64,000 nucleotides of DNA from Methanocaldococcus vulcanius M7 (GCF_000024625.1 NC_013407.1:558001-622000); one strand, 5' to 3'. Numbered from the stretch's first letter, positions 8,687-18,769 are shown. Translations and numbers: made by a program. The notes: generated by a model not told the origin, from the letters alone.

Positions 8687-8983
8687 TTATTTACAAATTT
8701 CTTTAAGTTTATTTTCTAAAAGTAGGGATATGTTTTTATCTACATCGTCTCCTTCCGCTTTATATATTACTCCTTTTTTACTAAATTTTTTGTAATTCTT
8801 TTCATTTATTTTTTTACAGATTATTGCATCGATTTTTTGTTTTATTTTTTCTCCGCAGTTATCATTAAATACTGTTTTAACGGAATCTATCTCTCCGTCT
8901 TTTATTTCAAGAATTAGAAAGTATTCGCAATTTTCAAACTCATCACTTATTTTATCTAAACGCATAGGAATTATTATTTTCAT
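8687..8983 (-). CDS. NifX/NafY-like (dinitrogenase iron-molybdenum cofactor) family protein
   Basis: A 98-residue protein starting MKIIIPMRLDKISDEFENCEYFLILE, resembling the first strand and helix of the NifX/NifB-C domain (MKIAIP then S-x-HF-G in typical members). The usual His is replaced here by Asp-Glu, and the DAIICKKIN strand follows. Such proteins carry iron-sulfur or FeMo cofactors, but free-standing archaeal members have no known role. GGAGAGG sits six bases before the ATG at 8983, which beats the ATG fifteen bases upstream. The family call is moderate. Confidence 0.6.
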   Translation of the reverse strand: MKIIIPMRLDKISDEFENCEYFLILEIKDGEIDSVKTVFNDNCGEKIKQKIDAIICKKINEKNYKKFSKKGVIYKAEGDDVDKNISLLLENKLKEICK

Positions 8984-9166
8984 TACAATCCTCTCCATTT
9001 TTCAGATAAATTTTTAGAATCTTTATTTAATATCTTTATTTAGTATACATTATAACATTCTATTTCTATTATTATCGTATTTAAGATTTTTTAATTGTAA
9101 TTAAAGTATATAAAAAATTATAAAAAATTTTATAAAATAACCGTCTAAAAATAAAAAATTAAAAAA

Positions 9167-10471
9167 TTAACTTGAAAGGTAAACGAATCTTAGTGCAAAT
9201 AAAACTGCTAATAAATAAACAAGCCAGTGAACTTCTCTCCATCTTCCAGTGAAGACCTTTAATATTGGATAGGTTATGAAACCAAGTGCAAGACCTGTGG
9301 CTATACTGTAAGTTAATGGGATAGTTAGCAGAGTTATAAACGCAGGAATTGCCTCAGTATAGTCATCAAAATCAATAAATTTAACGGATCTCATCATCAA
9401 CGCCCCTACTATAACAAGTGCTGATGCGGTAGCGTAGGCAGGAATTGCTTTAACAACAGGATAGAAGAATAGTGCAAGTAAAAACAGAACTGCGACAACT
9501 ACTGAAACAAAACCTGTTCTTCCTCCGATCGCAATTCCACTTGCGGATTCAATGTAGGTTGTTACTGTTGATGTTCCGAGTAGCGATCCAACTACTGTTC
9601 CGGTAGCATCTGCCATCAATGCTTTTTCTACTCTTGGTAGTTTTCCTTCTTCATCCAAATAACCTGCCTGAGATGCTAATGCACTTAGAGTTCCTAAGGT
9701 ATCGAACATATCAACAAAGAAGAAGGCCAATACAATTGTTAGCAATCCTAAGTTTAAAGCTCCCATTACATCAAGTTGTAAGAAGGTTGGGGCTATTGAT
9801 GGAGGCATTGAAAATATGCCATCTGGAAATGGAGAAATGCCTAAGATCATTCCTAAAAGTGATGTTATTATAATTCCTAACAGTATAGCACCAATAACGT
9901 TTCTACTTACCAATATTGAGGTTAGAAATATCCCAAACATTGCTAAGAGTGCTGATGGATTCATTATATTTCCTAAGGTAACGAGGGTTGCTTTACTTTC
10001 AACAATTATCCCTGCATTTTTTAACCCAATAAACGCAATAAACAATCCAATACCGACAGCAGTTCCGTATTTTATAGCATTAGGGATGACATTAAATATC
10101 CACGTCCTTATTTTAGTTAATGTTAAGATTACAAACAAAACACCTGAGATGAACACTGCCCCCAATGCAACTCTCCAGTCAATTCCCATTCCCAAACAAA
10201 CTCCATATGTGAAATAGGCGTTTAATCCCATTCCTGGAGCTAATGCAAACGGATACCTTGCATATAGGCCCATTATTAGTGTAGCTATTGCTGAGGAGAT
10301 ACATGTTGCAACCATAACTGCCCCAAAATCCATTCCCGTTGTGCTCAAAATTTGAGGATTTACGAATATTATATAAGCCATGGTCATGAATGTGGTTATT
10401 CCTGCAAGAACTTCAATTTTTAAGTTGGTGTTGTATTTATCAAATTCGAAATACTCTTCTATAAACCCCAT
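9167..10471 (-). CDS. NCS2-family nucleobase permease (AzgA/PbuG type)
   Basis: A 434-residue transporter with 12-14 hydrophobic helices. The start EYFEFDKYNTNLKIEVLAGITTFMTMAYIIFVNP and the motifs GMGLNAYFTYGV, FVDMFDTLGTLSAL and GTSTVTTYIESASGIAIGGRTG are typical of the guanine/hypoxanthine/adenine permease branch. It probably imports purine bases by proton symport. GAGGTGAT precedes the ATG. Single-gene unit with spacers on both sides. Confidence 0.9.
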   Translation of the reverse strand: MGFIEEYFEFDKYNTNLKIEVLAGITTFMTMAYIIFVNPQILSTTGMDFGAVMVATCISSAIATLIMGLYARYPFALAPGMGLNAYFTYGVCLGMGIDWRVALGAVFISGVLFVILTLTKIRTWIFNVIPNAIKYGTAVGIGLFIAFIGLKNAGIIVESKATLVTLGNIMNPSALLAMFGIFLTSILVSRNVIGAILLGIIITSLLGMILGISPFPDGIFSMPPSIAPTFLQLDVMGALNLGLLTIVLAFFFVDMFDTLGTLSALASQAGYLDEEGKLPRVEKALMADATGTVVGSLLGTSTVTTYIESASGIAIGGRTGFVSVVVAVLFLLALFFYPVVKAIPAYATASALVIVGALMMRSVKFIDFDDYTEAIPAFITLLTIPLTYSIATGLALGFITYPILKVFTGRWREVHWLVYLLAVLFALRFVYLSS

Positions 10472-10601
10472 TCCATCACCTCAAAAAGTTTTTAACAGCA
10501 CACAAAATAGAAAATTTGTGTTGATTAAATAATTTATGGAAATATTGAATATAAAATACTTTACACATAAATTTTGTTATATGGGGTATATCGATATTTT
10601 A

Positions 10602-11795
10602 TTACGCTTTAAAAATTATTTTTAATACTTTTTTTAGGTTCATATTTTCTTCATATAAAAGAACTCCTATTTTAAACAATTTTATTGATAGGAGGAAGGA
10701 TATAATTATGCTAATGATCATTATTGTAGTTGATAATGCAATATCTGTGGTTGGAATATTCGTAGAACTTGCTCTTAGAACAACAGTGTAGGGAGCGGTA
10801 AAAGGAATATAGGATAATATTTTCGCAAGGTAGTGATTTGGGTTAACCATGATGGTGTTCATGAACATTATTGGGAGTAGTTGTATGAGGATTATTGGAG
10901 ACATCAATTGGGAAGCGTCTTTTGGATGAGAGAAGAGGGATGATAATCCACAAAGTAGGGAGGAGTAGAATAAATACCCCATTATAAAATATGCCATTGC
11001 GAGGGTTATTGTGTATAAAGAGATTTTCACAGCATAGGTTAAAAGCAGAGGAATTCCTACCATTACCCAAATTCCAATTTGAACCAATCCTACAATTGAT
11101 ATTCCCAATATCTTTCCAAACATTAAATTTTCAGCAGAGGAGTAGCATAGTAAAAGTTCCATTATTCTATTTTGCTTTTCCTCTATCACCGAAGATACGA
11201 TAATTCCAGATAGGGACGATATAGCCATATACAATAAAAATACAAATCCAACAGGTAGTAGTTGAGATAGAAAGTTCTCTTTTTCGAATCCTTTTTTTGA
11301 TAGGGAATAGATGGTTAAATTCATAGGATTTATAACTCTTTCATATGTTTTGTTATCTACCTTTCCTTTTAAGAGTTTCTTTATTAATAGTTTATTTAGT
11401 GTTTCAGTAATAAGGGGATTTGGGGACTTAGTTGTGGAGTAGATTATGATCTTTCCTGTATCTAAATAATTCTTTGGAATTATAATTAGAGCGTTTATTT
11501 TTTCATTTATCACATCCTCTTTTCCTTTTTCTATATTTTCATATTTTAGGAAATATATTGTAGTATTCTTCCCAAGATTGTTTTCAATTACTTTATTTGG
11601 AATTTCTACTCCAAATTCATCAACATAACCGACTTTTATCTCCTTAATATCAAACATCATCATACTTCCTATTACAGAAAAGGCAATAATTACTATTGGA
11701 ACAATAATTGTGGCTATTAAAAACTGTTTTCGTTTTATATTGCTCATCACTTCTCTTTTTCCAATAGTAAGAATTTTTTTTATGCTGAGTTTCAT
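10602..11795 (-). CDS. ABC-2 type exporter permease (NatB-like)
   Basis: A 397-residue protein with an N-terminal helix (residues 20-45), a large extracytoplasmic domain (about 50-180) and five to six helices in the C-terminal half, including GFVFLLYMAISSLSGIIVSSVIEEKQNRIMELLLCYS, the ABC-2 signature region. It pairs with the ATPase gene upstream, whose stop it overlaps by ATGA. NatAB-type exporters pump sodium or drugs in bacteria; the substrate here is unknown. GGTGG precedes the ATG. Confidence 0.85.
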   Translation of the reverse strand: MKLSIKKILTIGKREVMSNIKRKQFLIATIIVPIVIIAFSVIGSMMMFDIKEIKVGYVDEFGVEIPNKVIENNLGKNTTIYFLKYENIEKGKEDVINEKINALIIIPKNYLDTGKIIIYSTTKSPNPLITETLNKLLIKKLLKGKVDNKTYERVINPMNLTIYSLSKKGFEKENFLSQLLPVGFVFLLYMAISSLSGIIVSSVIEEKQNRIMELLLCYSSAENLMFGKILGISIVGLVQIGIWVMVGIPLLLTYAVKISLYTITLAMAYFIMGYLFYSSLLCGLSSLFSHPKDASQLMSPIILIQLLPIMFMNTIMVNPNHYLAKILSYIPFTAPYTVVLRASSTNIPTTDIALSTTIMIISIIISFLLSIKLFKIGVLLYEENMNLKKVLKIIFKA

Positions 11796-12586
11796 TCTTC
11801 CACCAAAAATAACTCTTCCAACGAATATCTGACTTCAAATTTTACTACATGTTCCAAATTCTCCTTCAAAATGTTTAATGCATCTTTATATGGGAGCTCT
11901 TTTTTTACAATTTTTCCATTCTCTAAATATTCAATATAAGCCATTTTTCTACAAATATTTTCAATTGTTCCGTAATGGATTGCCTTTCCTTTTTTTAGAA
12001 TCAATATTCTATCACACAGTTTTTCTATCTTTTCCAATTGATGGGTTGAGAGGATTATTGTTTTTCCTTTTTCTTTTAGTTCCAGTATTATATTTTTTAA
12101 AAGGTTCACATTAGCAACATCTAAGCCAGAAAACGGCTCGTCCAATATCAGAATGTCGGGATCGTGTATAACTGCTACAATAAATTGAACTTTTTGCTGA
12201 TTTCCTTTAGAGAGTTCTTTCACTTTAAAATTTTTATACTGTTGGATTTTTAACTTATTTAGCCAATAATTAATACTATCAACAAGTTTATCGCCCTCAA
12301 CACCAGCCAATTTTCCAAAAAACTTTAACACATCAAAAACCTTTTCATCCCTATAAAGTCCTCTTTCCTCAGGTAGATAACCAATTTTTCCATCTGTTTC
12401 AACCGATCCATCGTAATTTTCAATTATTCCAGCAATTATTCTTAAAGTTGTAGTTTTTCCAGCCCCATTATGTCCCAATAATCCAAAAATCTCCCCCTCA
12501 TAAACCTCAAAGGATATATTGTCTAAAACTTTTTTATCTCCGAAGTATTTGGTTAGGTTTTTTACAACAATTTTAGGTTTTCTCAT
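11792..12586 (-). CDS. ABC transporter ATP-binding protein (NatA-like)
   Basis: A 264-residue ATPase with Walker A GHNGAGKTT (about residues 38-46), Q-loop YLPEERGLYRDEKV, signature LSKGNQQKVQ, Walker B LILDEPFSGLD and switch His in STHQ. The LSKGNQQ variant is typical of NatA-type exporter ATPases. It forms a two-gene operon with the permease that follows. TATA-like TTTATATAATC lies on the minus strand near 12640-12650. Confidence 0.92.
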   Translation of the reverse strand: MRKPKIVVKNLTKYFGDKKVLDNISFEVYEGEIFGLLGHNGAGKTTTLRIIAGIIENYDGSVETDGKIGYLPEERGLYRDEKVFDVLKFFGKLAGVEGDKLVDSINYWLNKLKIQQYKNFKVKELSKGNQQKVQFIVAVIHDPDILILDEPFSGLDVANVNLLKNIILELKEKGKTIILSTHQLEKIEKLCDRILILKKGKAIHYGTIENICRKMAYIEYLENGKIVKKELPYKDALNILKENLEHVVKFEVRYSLEELFLVEE

Positions 12587-12843
12587 GCTTCTCCTCTCTA
12601 AGGTTCCATTTTCATTTTATCCCAAATTTTTATGAATGATTATATAAATATTATGAACTCTCATCCTTAACTAATTTTTACTCAAATAATTGATGATTTT
12701 AATCTTTAAATAATTTGGAAGTTTTATTATAAATTTATTATTTATAAATCTTCGCTATAAACATAACGCATATAACTAATTCAATAACAAACCAATAATA
12801 AACATGATAACAACAATAAATATAGATACAATGAAGTGATAAA
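12587..12843. promoter_or_regulatory. divergent promoter region between the ABC exporter operon and arcS
   Basis: 257 bases with no convincing gene. TTTATAAA at 12741-12748 is a good TATA box for arcS, about 95 bases before its ATG. The minus-strand TTTATATAAT near 12640-12650 fits the ABC operon. The stretch is otherwise low-complexity A/T. Confidence 0.5.
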
Positions 12844-14481
12844 ATGCTTGAACCAATTGCCTATGATATTGGAAGATTGTGCAAAGAGAAAGATAAAGAA
12901 CTAACTCCAAAACTGATAAATATTGAACTAAATACTGATGAAGTAAAAATGCCCTTTGATACATTTAAAGAACTAACTCCGTTATTTAAAAAATCTTTTA
13001 CTGGAAAAACAACTTATAAAGGAGAGGAGATAACTTATCAAATACTAAACTTTGGTAAGCATATTGATCTAATTGATCTTGAAGAAGTAGATCTGTATGT
13101 CATCGCTGATGGTAGACGATTAATAGAACGAAAAGAATTACAAATAATTCCAAAAATAAGAGAAAAAATCTCTCCGAACTCATCAATTTATTTTCCATCA
13201 GTTTTTCCATGGGAAATTCCTCTGTTGGCTTATATGGGAGTGGATTACTTCGATGATTCTATGGGAAGATTGGCTTCTTCCATGGGTTATAAATTAACCA
13301 AAAACAGAATGATAAAAACAAACAATAAGATAAACAATAATATTGATGGTAATAATATTGACGATATTTATAAAGATAACATTCATATTTACAACGAGAT
13401 AATAGAAGAAGTTAGAGTAGCCATAAAAAACGGGTTTTTGAGGAATGTAGTTGAGGAAACGGCAGTATCTCATCCCTACCTCTGGGCAAACTATATTAGG
13501 TATGAGCCAGATATTAGAAATATTCCTCTATCAAAAGGTAGAAAAATCATAATAACTTCAAACATTAACACTCCAGAAGTAAAAAAATATTTAATTAGAT
13601 TGGATAAGTATGAGCCCTACTCAAATGTTATAGTTTTACTTCCCTGCTCTTCAAAAAAGCCCTACTCACTTTCTCAATCGCATCAGAAATTTATAAAGGC
13701 AATAAGATCGTCAAAAGTGATCGTGGAAGAGGTCGTGTTAACATCTCCTTATGGATTAGTGCCGAGGGCTCTTGAAAATTTAGTAAATTATGATATTCCG
13801 GTTGTAGGTGAATGGAGTTTTGAGGAAAAAGAGCTAATAAATAACTGCTTAAAAAACTTTTTAAAGAAGGTTGAGGAAAAATTTAACAATTATGTTATTA
13901 TAGCACATCTTCCGGAACACTACCTCGATATTTTGGACTTAGACGAGGTTGTCATAACTTCAAAAGAAAATCCAATATCTGAGGATGCGTTAAAGTGTTT
14001 AACTGAAACTCTTAAAAATTATAAAGAGATGACAAAAGATTTAAAACTAAGTAGAAAAGGCCAAAGAATACATAATATCCAACAACTTGCGAAATTTCAG
14101 TTTGGAGTGAACTTTCTACCAGACGAAATATTTATAAATCACAAGGGACAAATATTTACAGAAATTAAAAACAAACGACAACAGATCGCTTCAATAAATT
14201 TAAAGAATGGGTTGCTTGTATTAACCTTAAAAGGAGGAGAATTACTGTGGAACTGTGGGGGAAGGGAGATAAACTATGTTGAGGTTAGTTATCAAATTAA
14301 AAAGGGTTCACTATTTCCTCCGGGATTTGTAGATTGTAATGAAAATATCTCCTATAACGATGAACTTGTTTTAATAAAAGATGATGAATTTTTGGGAGTA
14401 GGGAGAGCATTAATGAGTGGCCTTGAAATGAAAAAAGCAAGACATGGGGCATTAGTAAATATAAGAAATGTTATAGGGTGA
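12844..14481 (+). CDS. arcS: archaeosine synthase ArcS
   Basis: A 545-residue relative of archaeal tRNA-guanine transglycosylase. It acts on preQ0 at position 15 of tRNA in the final steps to archaeosine. The diagnostic ArcS motif PC-x3-KPYS-x-S-x-SH is intact at residues 267-280 (PCSSKKPYSLSQSH). The C-terminal about 75 residues form a PUA RNA-binding domain (FPPGFVDCNENISYNDELVLIKDDEFLGVGRAL). Residues 160-185 hold an Asn/Asp-rich low-complexity insert. GTGAT precedes the ATG. The next gene overlaps the stop by GTGA. Confidence 0.93.
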   Translation: MLEPIAYDIGRLCKEKDKELTPKLINIELNTDEVKMPFDTFKELTPLFKKSFTGKTTYKGEEITYQILNFGKHIDLIDLEEVDLYVIADGRRLIERKELQIIPKIREKISPNSSIYFPSVFPWEIPLLAYMGVDYFDDSMGRLASSMGYKLTKNRMIKTNNKINNNIDGNNIDDIYKDNIHIYNEIIEEVRVAIKNGFLRNVVEETAVSHPYLWANYIRYEPDIRNIPLSKGRKIIITSNINTPEVKKYLIRLDKYEPYSNVIVLLPCSSKKPYSLSQSHQKFIKAIRSSKVIVEEVVLTSPYGLVPRALENLVNYDIPVVGEWSFEEKELINNCLKNFLKKVEEKFNNYVIIAHLPEHYLDILDLDEVVITSKENPISEDALKCLTETLKNYKEMTKDLKLSRKGQRIHNIQQLAKFQFGVNFLPDEIFINHKGQIFTEIKNKRQQIASINLKNGLLVLTLKGGELLWNCGGREINYVEVSYQIKKGSLFPPGFVDCNENISYNDELVLIKDDEFLGVGRALMSGLEMKKARHGALVNIRNVIG

Positions 14482-14966
14482 GGGATTTGGATATAGAAAG
14501 AGTAGCTGAGTTAGTATTACTCAAAGATGTAAACTTTAAAGATAAAGAAAAAGTAAGGGACTTATTGAGGGAGTATATAAAAATAAAAGATGAGATAAGC
14601 TATTTAGATAGTATACTTGAGGACTTTGAAAATTTGGATGCAAATTTAAAACATTTAAAAAGAGATGCAGACATAATAAAATCTACACTTCCAAGATTAA
14701 GCAAATTTACAAATATTCCATTTTTTATGGGTCTCGTTAAAATGCTTGATACCGTTGAAAAAATAAATATTGAAGATTTAGAGTCAGTAAGATGGAGCAT
14801 TAACAAAGAAATTGAAGAACTAAGCGAAAAATTGAAAAAAATAGAAAATGAACTTAGGGCTATAATTATCAACGAATCGATGAATAAATTAGGAACTGCA
14901 AACTTGGAAGAGTTTTTAAAATACTTAGAAAACATTAATTTTGAAGAAAAAGAGCCCACGGCTTAA
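14478..14966 (+). CDS. coiled-coil protein of unknown function, coupled to arcS
   Basis: A 162-residue, highly charged, helical protein ([32 protein letters not shown]). Heptad-like stretches span residues 35-60 and 105-145. It starts at a GTG that overlaps the arcS TGA, with GGG just before, so it is probably translated by coupling. No domain recognised. Its place between arcS and prefoldin beta says little about function. Confidence 0.7.
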   Translation: MRDLDIERVAELVLLKDVNFKDKEKVRDLLREYIKIKDEISYLDSILEDFENLDANLKHLKRDADIIKSTLPRLSKFTNIPFFMGLVKMLDTVEKINIEDLESVRWSINKEIEELSEKLKKIENELRAIIINESMNKLGTANLEEFLKYLENINFEEKEPTA

Positions 14967-15079
14967 CTATAATCAAAAATATCATAAGAAATTTGGTAAA
15001 GGGAAAAGAAAGTTTTTTATATTATTATCAGCTTTCTATTTTAATAGGTAATATCAAAATAATCATCAGGGTGAGATTA

Positions 15080-15421
15080 ATGGAATTACCTCCTCAAATT
15101 CAGGCACAATTGATGCAGTTGCAACAATTACAGCAACAGTTGCAGATGATTTTAATGCAGAAGCAGAGTGTTGAAACAGAACTAAAAGAGTGTAAAAAGG
15201 CATTAGAAGAATTAGAAAAATCGACAAGTGATGAGGTCTACAAATTGGTAGGCGGTCTTTTCATTAAAAGAAAAAAAGAGGAAGTTAAAAAAGAACTCGA
15301 AGAAAAGGTAGAAACATTAGAGTTAAGAATAAAAACATTAGAAAAACAGGAAGAAAAATTACAGGCAAGATTAAAAGAGTTGCAAGAAAAAATTCAAAAA
15401 ATGATACCAACTGCACAGTAA
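15080..15421 (+). CDS. pfdB: prefoldin beta subunit
   Basis: A 113-residue protein: [22 protein letters not shown], an N-terminal coiled coil, a central beta-hairpin part ([17 protein letters not shown]), then a second coiled coil ending in KMIPTAQ. This is the textbook beta prefoldin; with alpha subunits it forms the hexameric holdase that hands unfolded chains to the thermosome. GGTGAG at 15070-15075 sits four bases before the ATG at 15080, so the open frame further upstream (from 14993) is not used. Confidence 0.95.
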   Translation: MELPPQIQAQLMQLQQLQQQLQMILMQKQSVETELKECKKALEELEKSTSDEVYKLVGGLFIKRKKEEVKKELEEKVETLELRIKTLEKQEEKLQARLKELQEKIQKMIPTAQ

Positions 15422-15715
15422 ATTAAATCTAATTTCTTATCAGTAATTATTTATTATTTTTAGATTTTTTAACCTAACTATTTTATTAATGAAATTTATA
15501 TTTTTTCATCATCCTTTCTATTCTAACATCCCTTCTAACAAGTTCTTTAATCCATTAAAAAGTTAAAAAGTTTTAGGAGAATTATTTAAAGAAAAAAAGA
15601 AACATCATAACACTAAATATTTTAATAATTTTAAATAATACTTTAATTCATAATGCTGACCTCCTCTCCGAGCTGAAGTTCGGAGCTTCCTTAGCGACAA
15701 CTAATGGTGAAGATT
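15422..15715. promoter_or_regulatory. intergenic region with a strong hairpin before the DHH phosphoesterase gene
   Basis: Mostly A/T. CTCCGAGC (15666-15673) pairs with GTTCGGAG (15678-15685) around a TGAA loop: an 8-bp stem with one G-T wobble, much richer in G and C than its surroundings. It lies 30 bases before the start codon of the next gene. Its GAA-containing loop recalls the dispersed hairpin elements at 24645 and 31724. It may be a related remnant or a leader structure. Confidence 0.5.
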
Positions 15716-16741
15716 ATGGCCTCATCTGAAAAACTGATAGAATACTTAAAGAGAGATGAGATTCTCTTTTTATGCCACCACAATGCAGATCCCGATGCAA
15801 TTGGAAGCTGTGTGGCTTTGAAATATCTTGCCTCATATTTAAACCCCCAGGGAACATTTAAAATTTCCGCAGATTCGGTTAGCAAAATTTCAAGAAATAT
15901 ATTAAACGAGATTGGAGAACATATAGATGTAGAGATATATCCAAAATTACCGAAAACTGTTTTTATTGTTGATACTTCTTCAATTAATCAGCTTAAAGTT
16001 AACTTTGAAGAGTTAAAGAAAAGAGACGTTATAATAATAGACCACCATAAAAAAACAGATCTGGCAGAGGTTTCTAAATTTCATATAATTGAAGAGAACC
16101 GCCCCTCAACATCAGAAATTATTGCTGAAATATTTAAAGAACTTAGTATATTTCCTCCAAAATACGTAAGAATTGCCCTTCTATGTGGAATTGTATATGA
16201 TACGAAACACTTAAAACTTGCCAATCAAAAAACCTTTGATATAATAAGTTATCTGATAAAAGGAATTAGTTTTCAAAAAATACTATATCTCCTCTCTCAA
16301 GAGAGCGATTCCAGCAAAAGAACAGCCCACTTAAAAGCATGTAGTAGAATGGAGATCAGAGAAGTTGATGGAATAAAAGTAGCATTATCATACGTGAGTT
16401 CTCACGAGGCCTCCTGTGCAAAAACGATTGTAAGTATTGGGGCGGATGTTTCTTTTGTTGTGGCAGTTAGGAAGAAAGAGAAGGAGATAAGAGTAAGTGC
16501 AAGATGTAGAAAGCACGTTTCAAAGTATGTCCACATGGGAGATCTTATGGAAGAATTGGGAAAAGAGCTTAAAGGAAGCGGAGGGGGACATAGTGAAGCA
16601 GGGGGTTTAAATGCTCCTTATGATAGATCTAAGAGTAAAGATGAGATTATAAAGGAAGTGCTGGATCTCTGTTATAGAAGATTTGTGGAGAAGTATAAAA
16701 CAGCAAAAACAAGAGATAATAAGATGTATAATAAGATGTAA
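15716..16741 (+). CDS. DHH-family phosphoesterase (NrnA/RecJ-like)
   Basis: A 341-residue protein. The DHH domain shows HHNADPDAIGS (residues about 19-29), VDTSS and IIIDHHKK. The DHHA1 domain ends in GSGGGHSEAGG. The layout matches nanoRNases and oligoribonuclease-like enzymes that degrade short RNA or cyclic dinucleotide products using Mn ions. GGTGA (15706-15710) is five bases before the ATG at 15716; the ATG at 15704 would place it inside the gene. Substrate unknown. Confidence 0.85.
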   Translation: MASSEKLIEYLKRDEILFLCHHNADPDAIGSCVALKYLASYLNPQGTFKISADSVSKISRNILNEIGEHIDVEIYPKLPKTVFIVDTSSINQLKVNFEELKKRDVIIIDHHKKTDLAEVSKFHIIEENRPSTSEIIAEIFKELSIFPPKYVRIALLCGIVYDTKHLKLANQKTFDIISYLIKGISFQKILYLLSQESDSSKRTAHLKACSRMEIREVDGIKVALSYVSSHEASCAKTIVSIGADVSFVVAVRKKEKEIRVSARCRKHVSKYVHMGDLMEELGKELKGSGGGHSEAGGLNAPYDRSKSKDEIIKEVLDLCYRRFVEKYKTAKTRDNKMYNKM

Positions 16742-16802
16742 TTATAATAGGGATGTAATAAAAATATTTGAAAATGAAAAAATCAAATATATAATTTAGA
16801 AT

Positions 16803-17147
16803 CTAAAATGTGATGACATTATCACTTTCCTTTACAAAGGCAATTAAATCATGCATTGTAGCTAATTTAGCCCCTTCAATTAAATCCTCTTCTTTTAGTC
16901 CTCTTGCCTTACAACATGGTCCACAAACTTTAACAACAGCTCCTAAGTCGATTGCATTTTTCAACAACTCTAAATAGTTAGGAACATCGGAAGGATTTTG
17001 TTCAGTTTTCGCAACATAAACACCATTTTCAAGTAAAAAAATGTTTACATCAACACCTTCCAATAAGGCAGTTAACGCAAATCTTAACGCTGAATAAGCT
17101 CTCTCTTTTCCATAAGGTGCCTCTGTGATAATTACAGTAAACTTCAT
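16803..17147 (-). CDS. DsrE/DsrF-like sulfur-relay protein
   Basis: A 114-residue protein with the DsrE fold pattern (MKFTVIITEAPYGKERAYSALRFALTALLEGVDVNIFLLENGVYVA). The cysteine motif VCGPCCKARGL lies at about residues 73-83, where DsrE-type proteins carry a persulfide. It follows a TusA-like gene (17217-17432) on the same strand, so the two probably form a sulfur-transfer pair for tRNA thiolation or Fe-S/cofactor synthesis. The exact acceptor is unknown. Confidence 0.85.
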   Translation of the reverse strand: MKFTVIITEAPYGKERAYSALRFALTALLEGVDVNIFLLENGVYVAKTEQNPSDVPNYLELLKNAIDLGAVVKVCGPCCKARGLKEEDLIEGAKLATMHDLIAFVKESDNVITF

Positions 17148-17216
17148 CCCCTCACCTGATTTTTCTTTTTTTATTTATTTTTTGATTTAATTTCTTTTTT
17201 ATTTTGTTTATTTCCT

Positions 17217-17432
17217 TTATTTTTTAATTACAATTCTGAATCCATCTTCGGTTTCTTCTGCTAATACAACAGTGTATCCGTTATTCTCAACGAATCTTTT
17301 TATATTCTCCAAAGCAGGTTTGTAATCACCTATCACTTCTAACTCCTCTCCTTCTTCTAACTCTTCTAACGCTTTTTTTGTTTTTAAAACTGGAACTGGA
17401 CAAACATCTCCTTTAACATCAAGGGTTTTCAT
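17217..17432 (-). CDS. TusA/SirA-like sulfur carrier protein
   Basis: A 71-residue protein starting MKTLDVKGDVCPVPVLKTKKAL. The CPxP motif (CPVP, Cys at about residue 11) is the sulfur-carrying cysteine of TusA-family proteins. GGTGAG stands four bases before the ATG at 17432; an upstream GTG is only part of that site. It precedes the DsrE-like gene by about 70 bases on the same strand. Confidence 0.9.
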   Translation of the reverse strand: MKTLDVKGDVCPVPVLKTKKALEELEEGEELEVIGDYKPALENIKRFVENNGYTVVLAEETEDGFRIVIKK

Positions 17433-17668
17433 AAATCTCACCTTTCATTGAACAGCAATTAGTTGATTACATTCAATTTAAATATTCACATATATGTTTT
17501 GAATTATGACGTATAAATTCTATTAAATCAAGTTTAGTCAATAATCAATAGTTTTAATAAAAATATTTCTTATAAAAAATTAATCTGAAAAAAAATTAAT
17601 CGCATATAGGTTATTTAATTTTTTAATATGATAGTTTTATAAGAAGGTAAAAATAAAAGATAAAAATA

Positions 17669-18670
17669 TTAGAATACCCCATCGATCTTTTCACCACACA
17701 CCTTGCATCTTCCAGTAGCAATATCTAACTCTATAATTTGAGTGTCAAATATATCTCTCTTTATCAGCAAAGCCCCACAGTTTGGGCAGTAGGTATTTTC
17801 CCCATCATGCCCGGGAACATTACCTATGTAAACGTATTTTAACCCCTCCTCGATAGCTAAATTTCTCGCTATCTCTAAGGTTTTTATAGGGGTTGGGGGA
17901 ACGTTGGTTAATTTATAATCGGGATGAAATCTTGAAAAGTGAAGAGGAGTTTCTTTTCCTAATTCATCTCTTACAAAATGTATAATAAATAATAAATCAT
18001 CTAAGTTATCATTATAACCCGGAACTACCAAATTGGTTATTTCTACCCAAATTCCCAATTTTTTTGCCAACTTGCATGTTTCTAAGACAGGATCTAATGT
18101 GGCTTTGCATATCTTTTTATAGAATTCAGCATTTCCTTTAATGTCGATATTCATTCCATCTATAGGGAGAGCTTTTAATGGATCTTTTTCAATATATCCG
18201 TTAGTGATCATAACATTAAATAATCCTTCCTCTCTTGCTATACTTGCAGTATCGTACATAAATTCATAGTAAACCGTTGGTTCTGTGTAAGTGTATGCTA
18301 AACCAGGACATTCATATTTTAGGGTAAGATCTACGATCTCTTCGGGAGTGGTTTCTCTATGTGGGATCTTATCTGGTGGAAATTGTGATATACTCCAATT
18401 TTGACAGTGCAAGCATCTAAAATTACAGCCACCAATTGCTAATGATAAAACACGACTTGTTGGATAGAAATGAAATAGGGGCTTTTTTTCTATGGGGTCT
18501 ATTGCCAATGAACAGACCTTTCCATATCCAACAGCATATAATACCTCATTTATATTCTCTTTATTCCAGCAGAACCCCCTTTCTCCATTTTTTATAATAC
18601 AATGCCTTGGGCAGATATTACATCTAACCTTATTTTCATCGATAACTTCATAAAACATTGCTTCTCTCAT
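17669..18670 (-). CDS. amrS: AmmeMemoRadiSam-type radical SAM protein
   Basis: A 333-residue radical SAM enzyme. The cluster motif is CNFRCLHCQNW (CxxxCxxC) at about residues 80-90. N-terminal CNICPRHC-x-GERGFCW precedes it and zinc-type CPNCG and CKVCG pairs close the C terminus. This matches the AmrS group (COG1180), related to pyruvate formate-lyase activators, with no settled substrate. GAGGGAGAACT precedes the ATG at 18670; an upstream in-frame start lacks such a site. Confidence 0.88.
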   Translation of the reverse strand: MREAMFYEVIDENKVRCNICPRHCIIKNGERGFCWNKENINEVLYAVGYGKVCSLAIDPIEKKPLFHFYPTSRVLSLAIGGCNFRCLHCQNWSISQFPPDKIPHRETTPEEIVDLTLKYECPGLAYTYTEPTVYYEFMYDTASIAREEGLFNVMITNGYIEKDPLKALPIDGMNIDIKGNAEFYKKICKATLDPVLETCKLAKKLGIWVEITNLVVPGYNDNLDDLLFIIHFVRDELGKETPLHFSRFHPDYKLTNVPPTPIKTLEIARNLAIEEGLKYVYIGNVPGHDGENTYCPNCGALLIKRDIFDTQIIELDIATGRCKVCGEKIDGVF

Positions 18671-18769
18671 AGTTCTCCCTCTTAAAAATATTAAAGTTAA
18701 AAGAGTTAATTTGCATTGATTATTAAACAATTTAGTTAAAATTTTTTAATTTTATTTAATTATTTAATT

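Noticed and set aside
13300-13400. Asn/Asp-rich insert in arcS as a possible frameshift or intein scar
   Set aside because: The frame stays open, the insert is short and low-complexity, and the ArcS motifs on both sides are intact.
15498-15570. Minus-strand stretch encoding ELVRRDVRIERMMKKYKFH, resembling a protein C terminus
   Set aside because: No start codon with a ribosome site and a stop codon just upstream. It could be a gene remnant, but the evidence is too thin.
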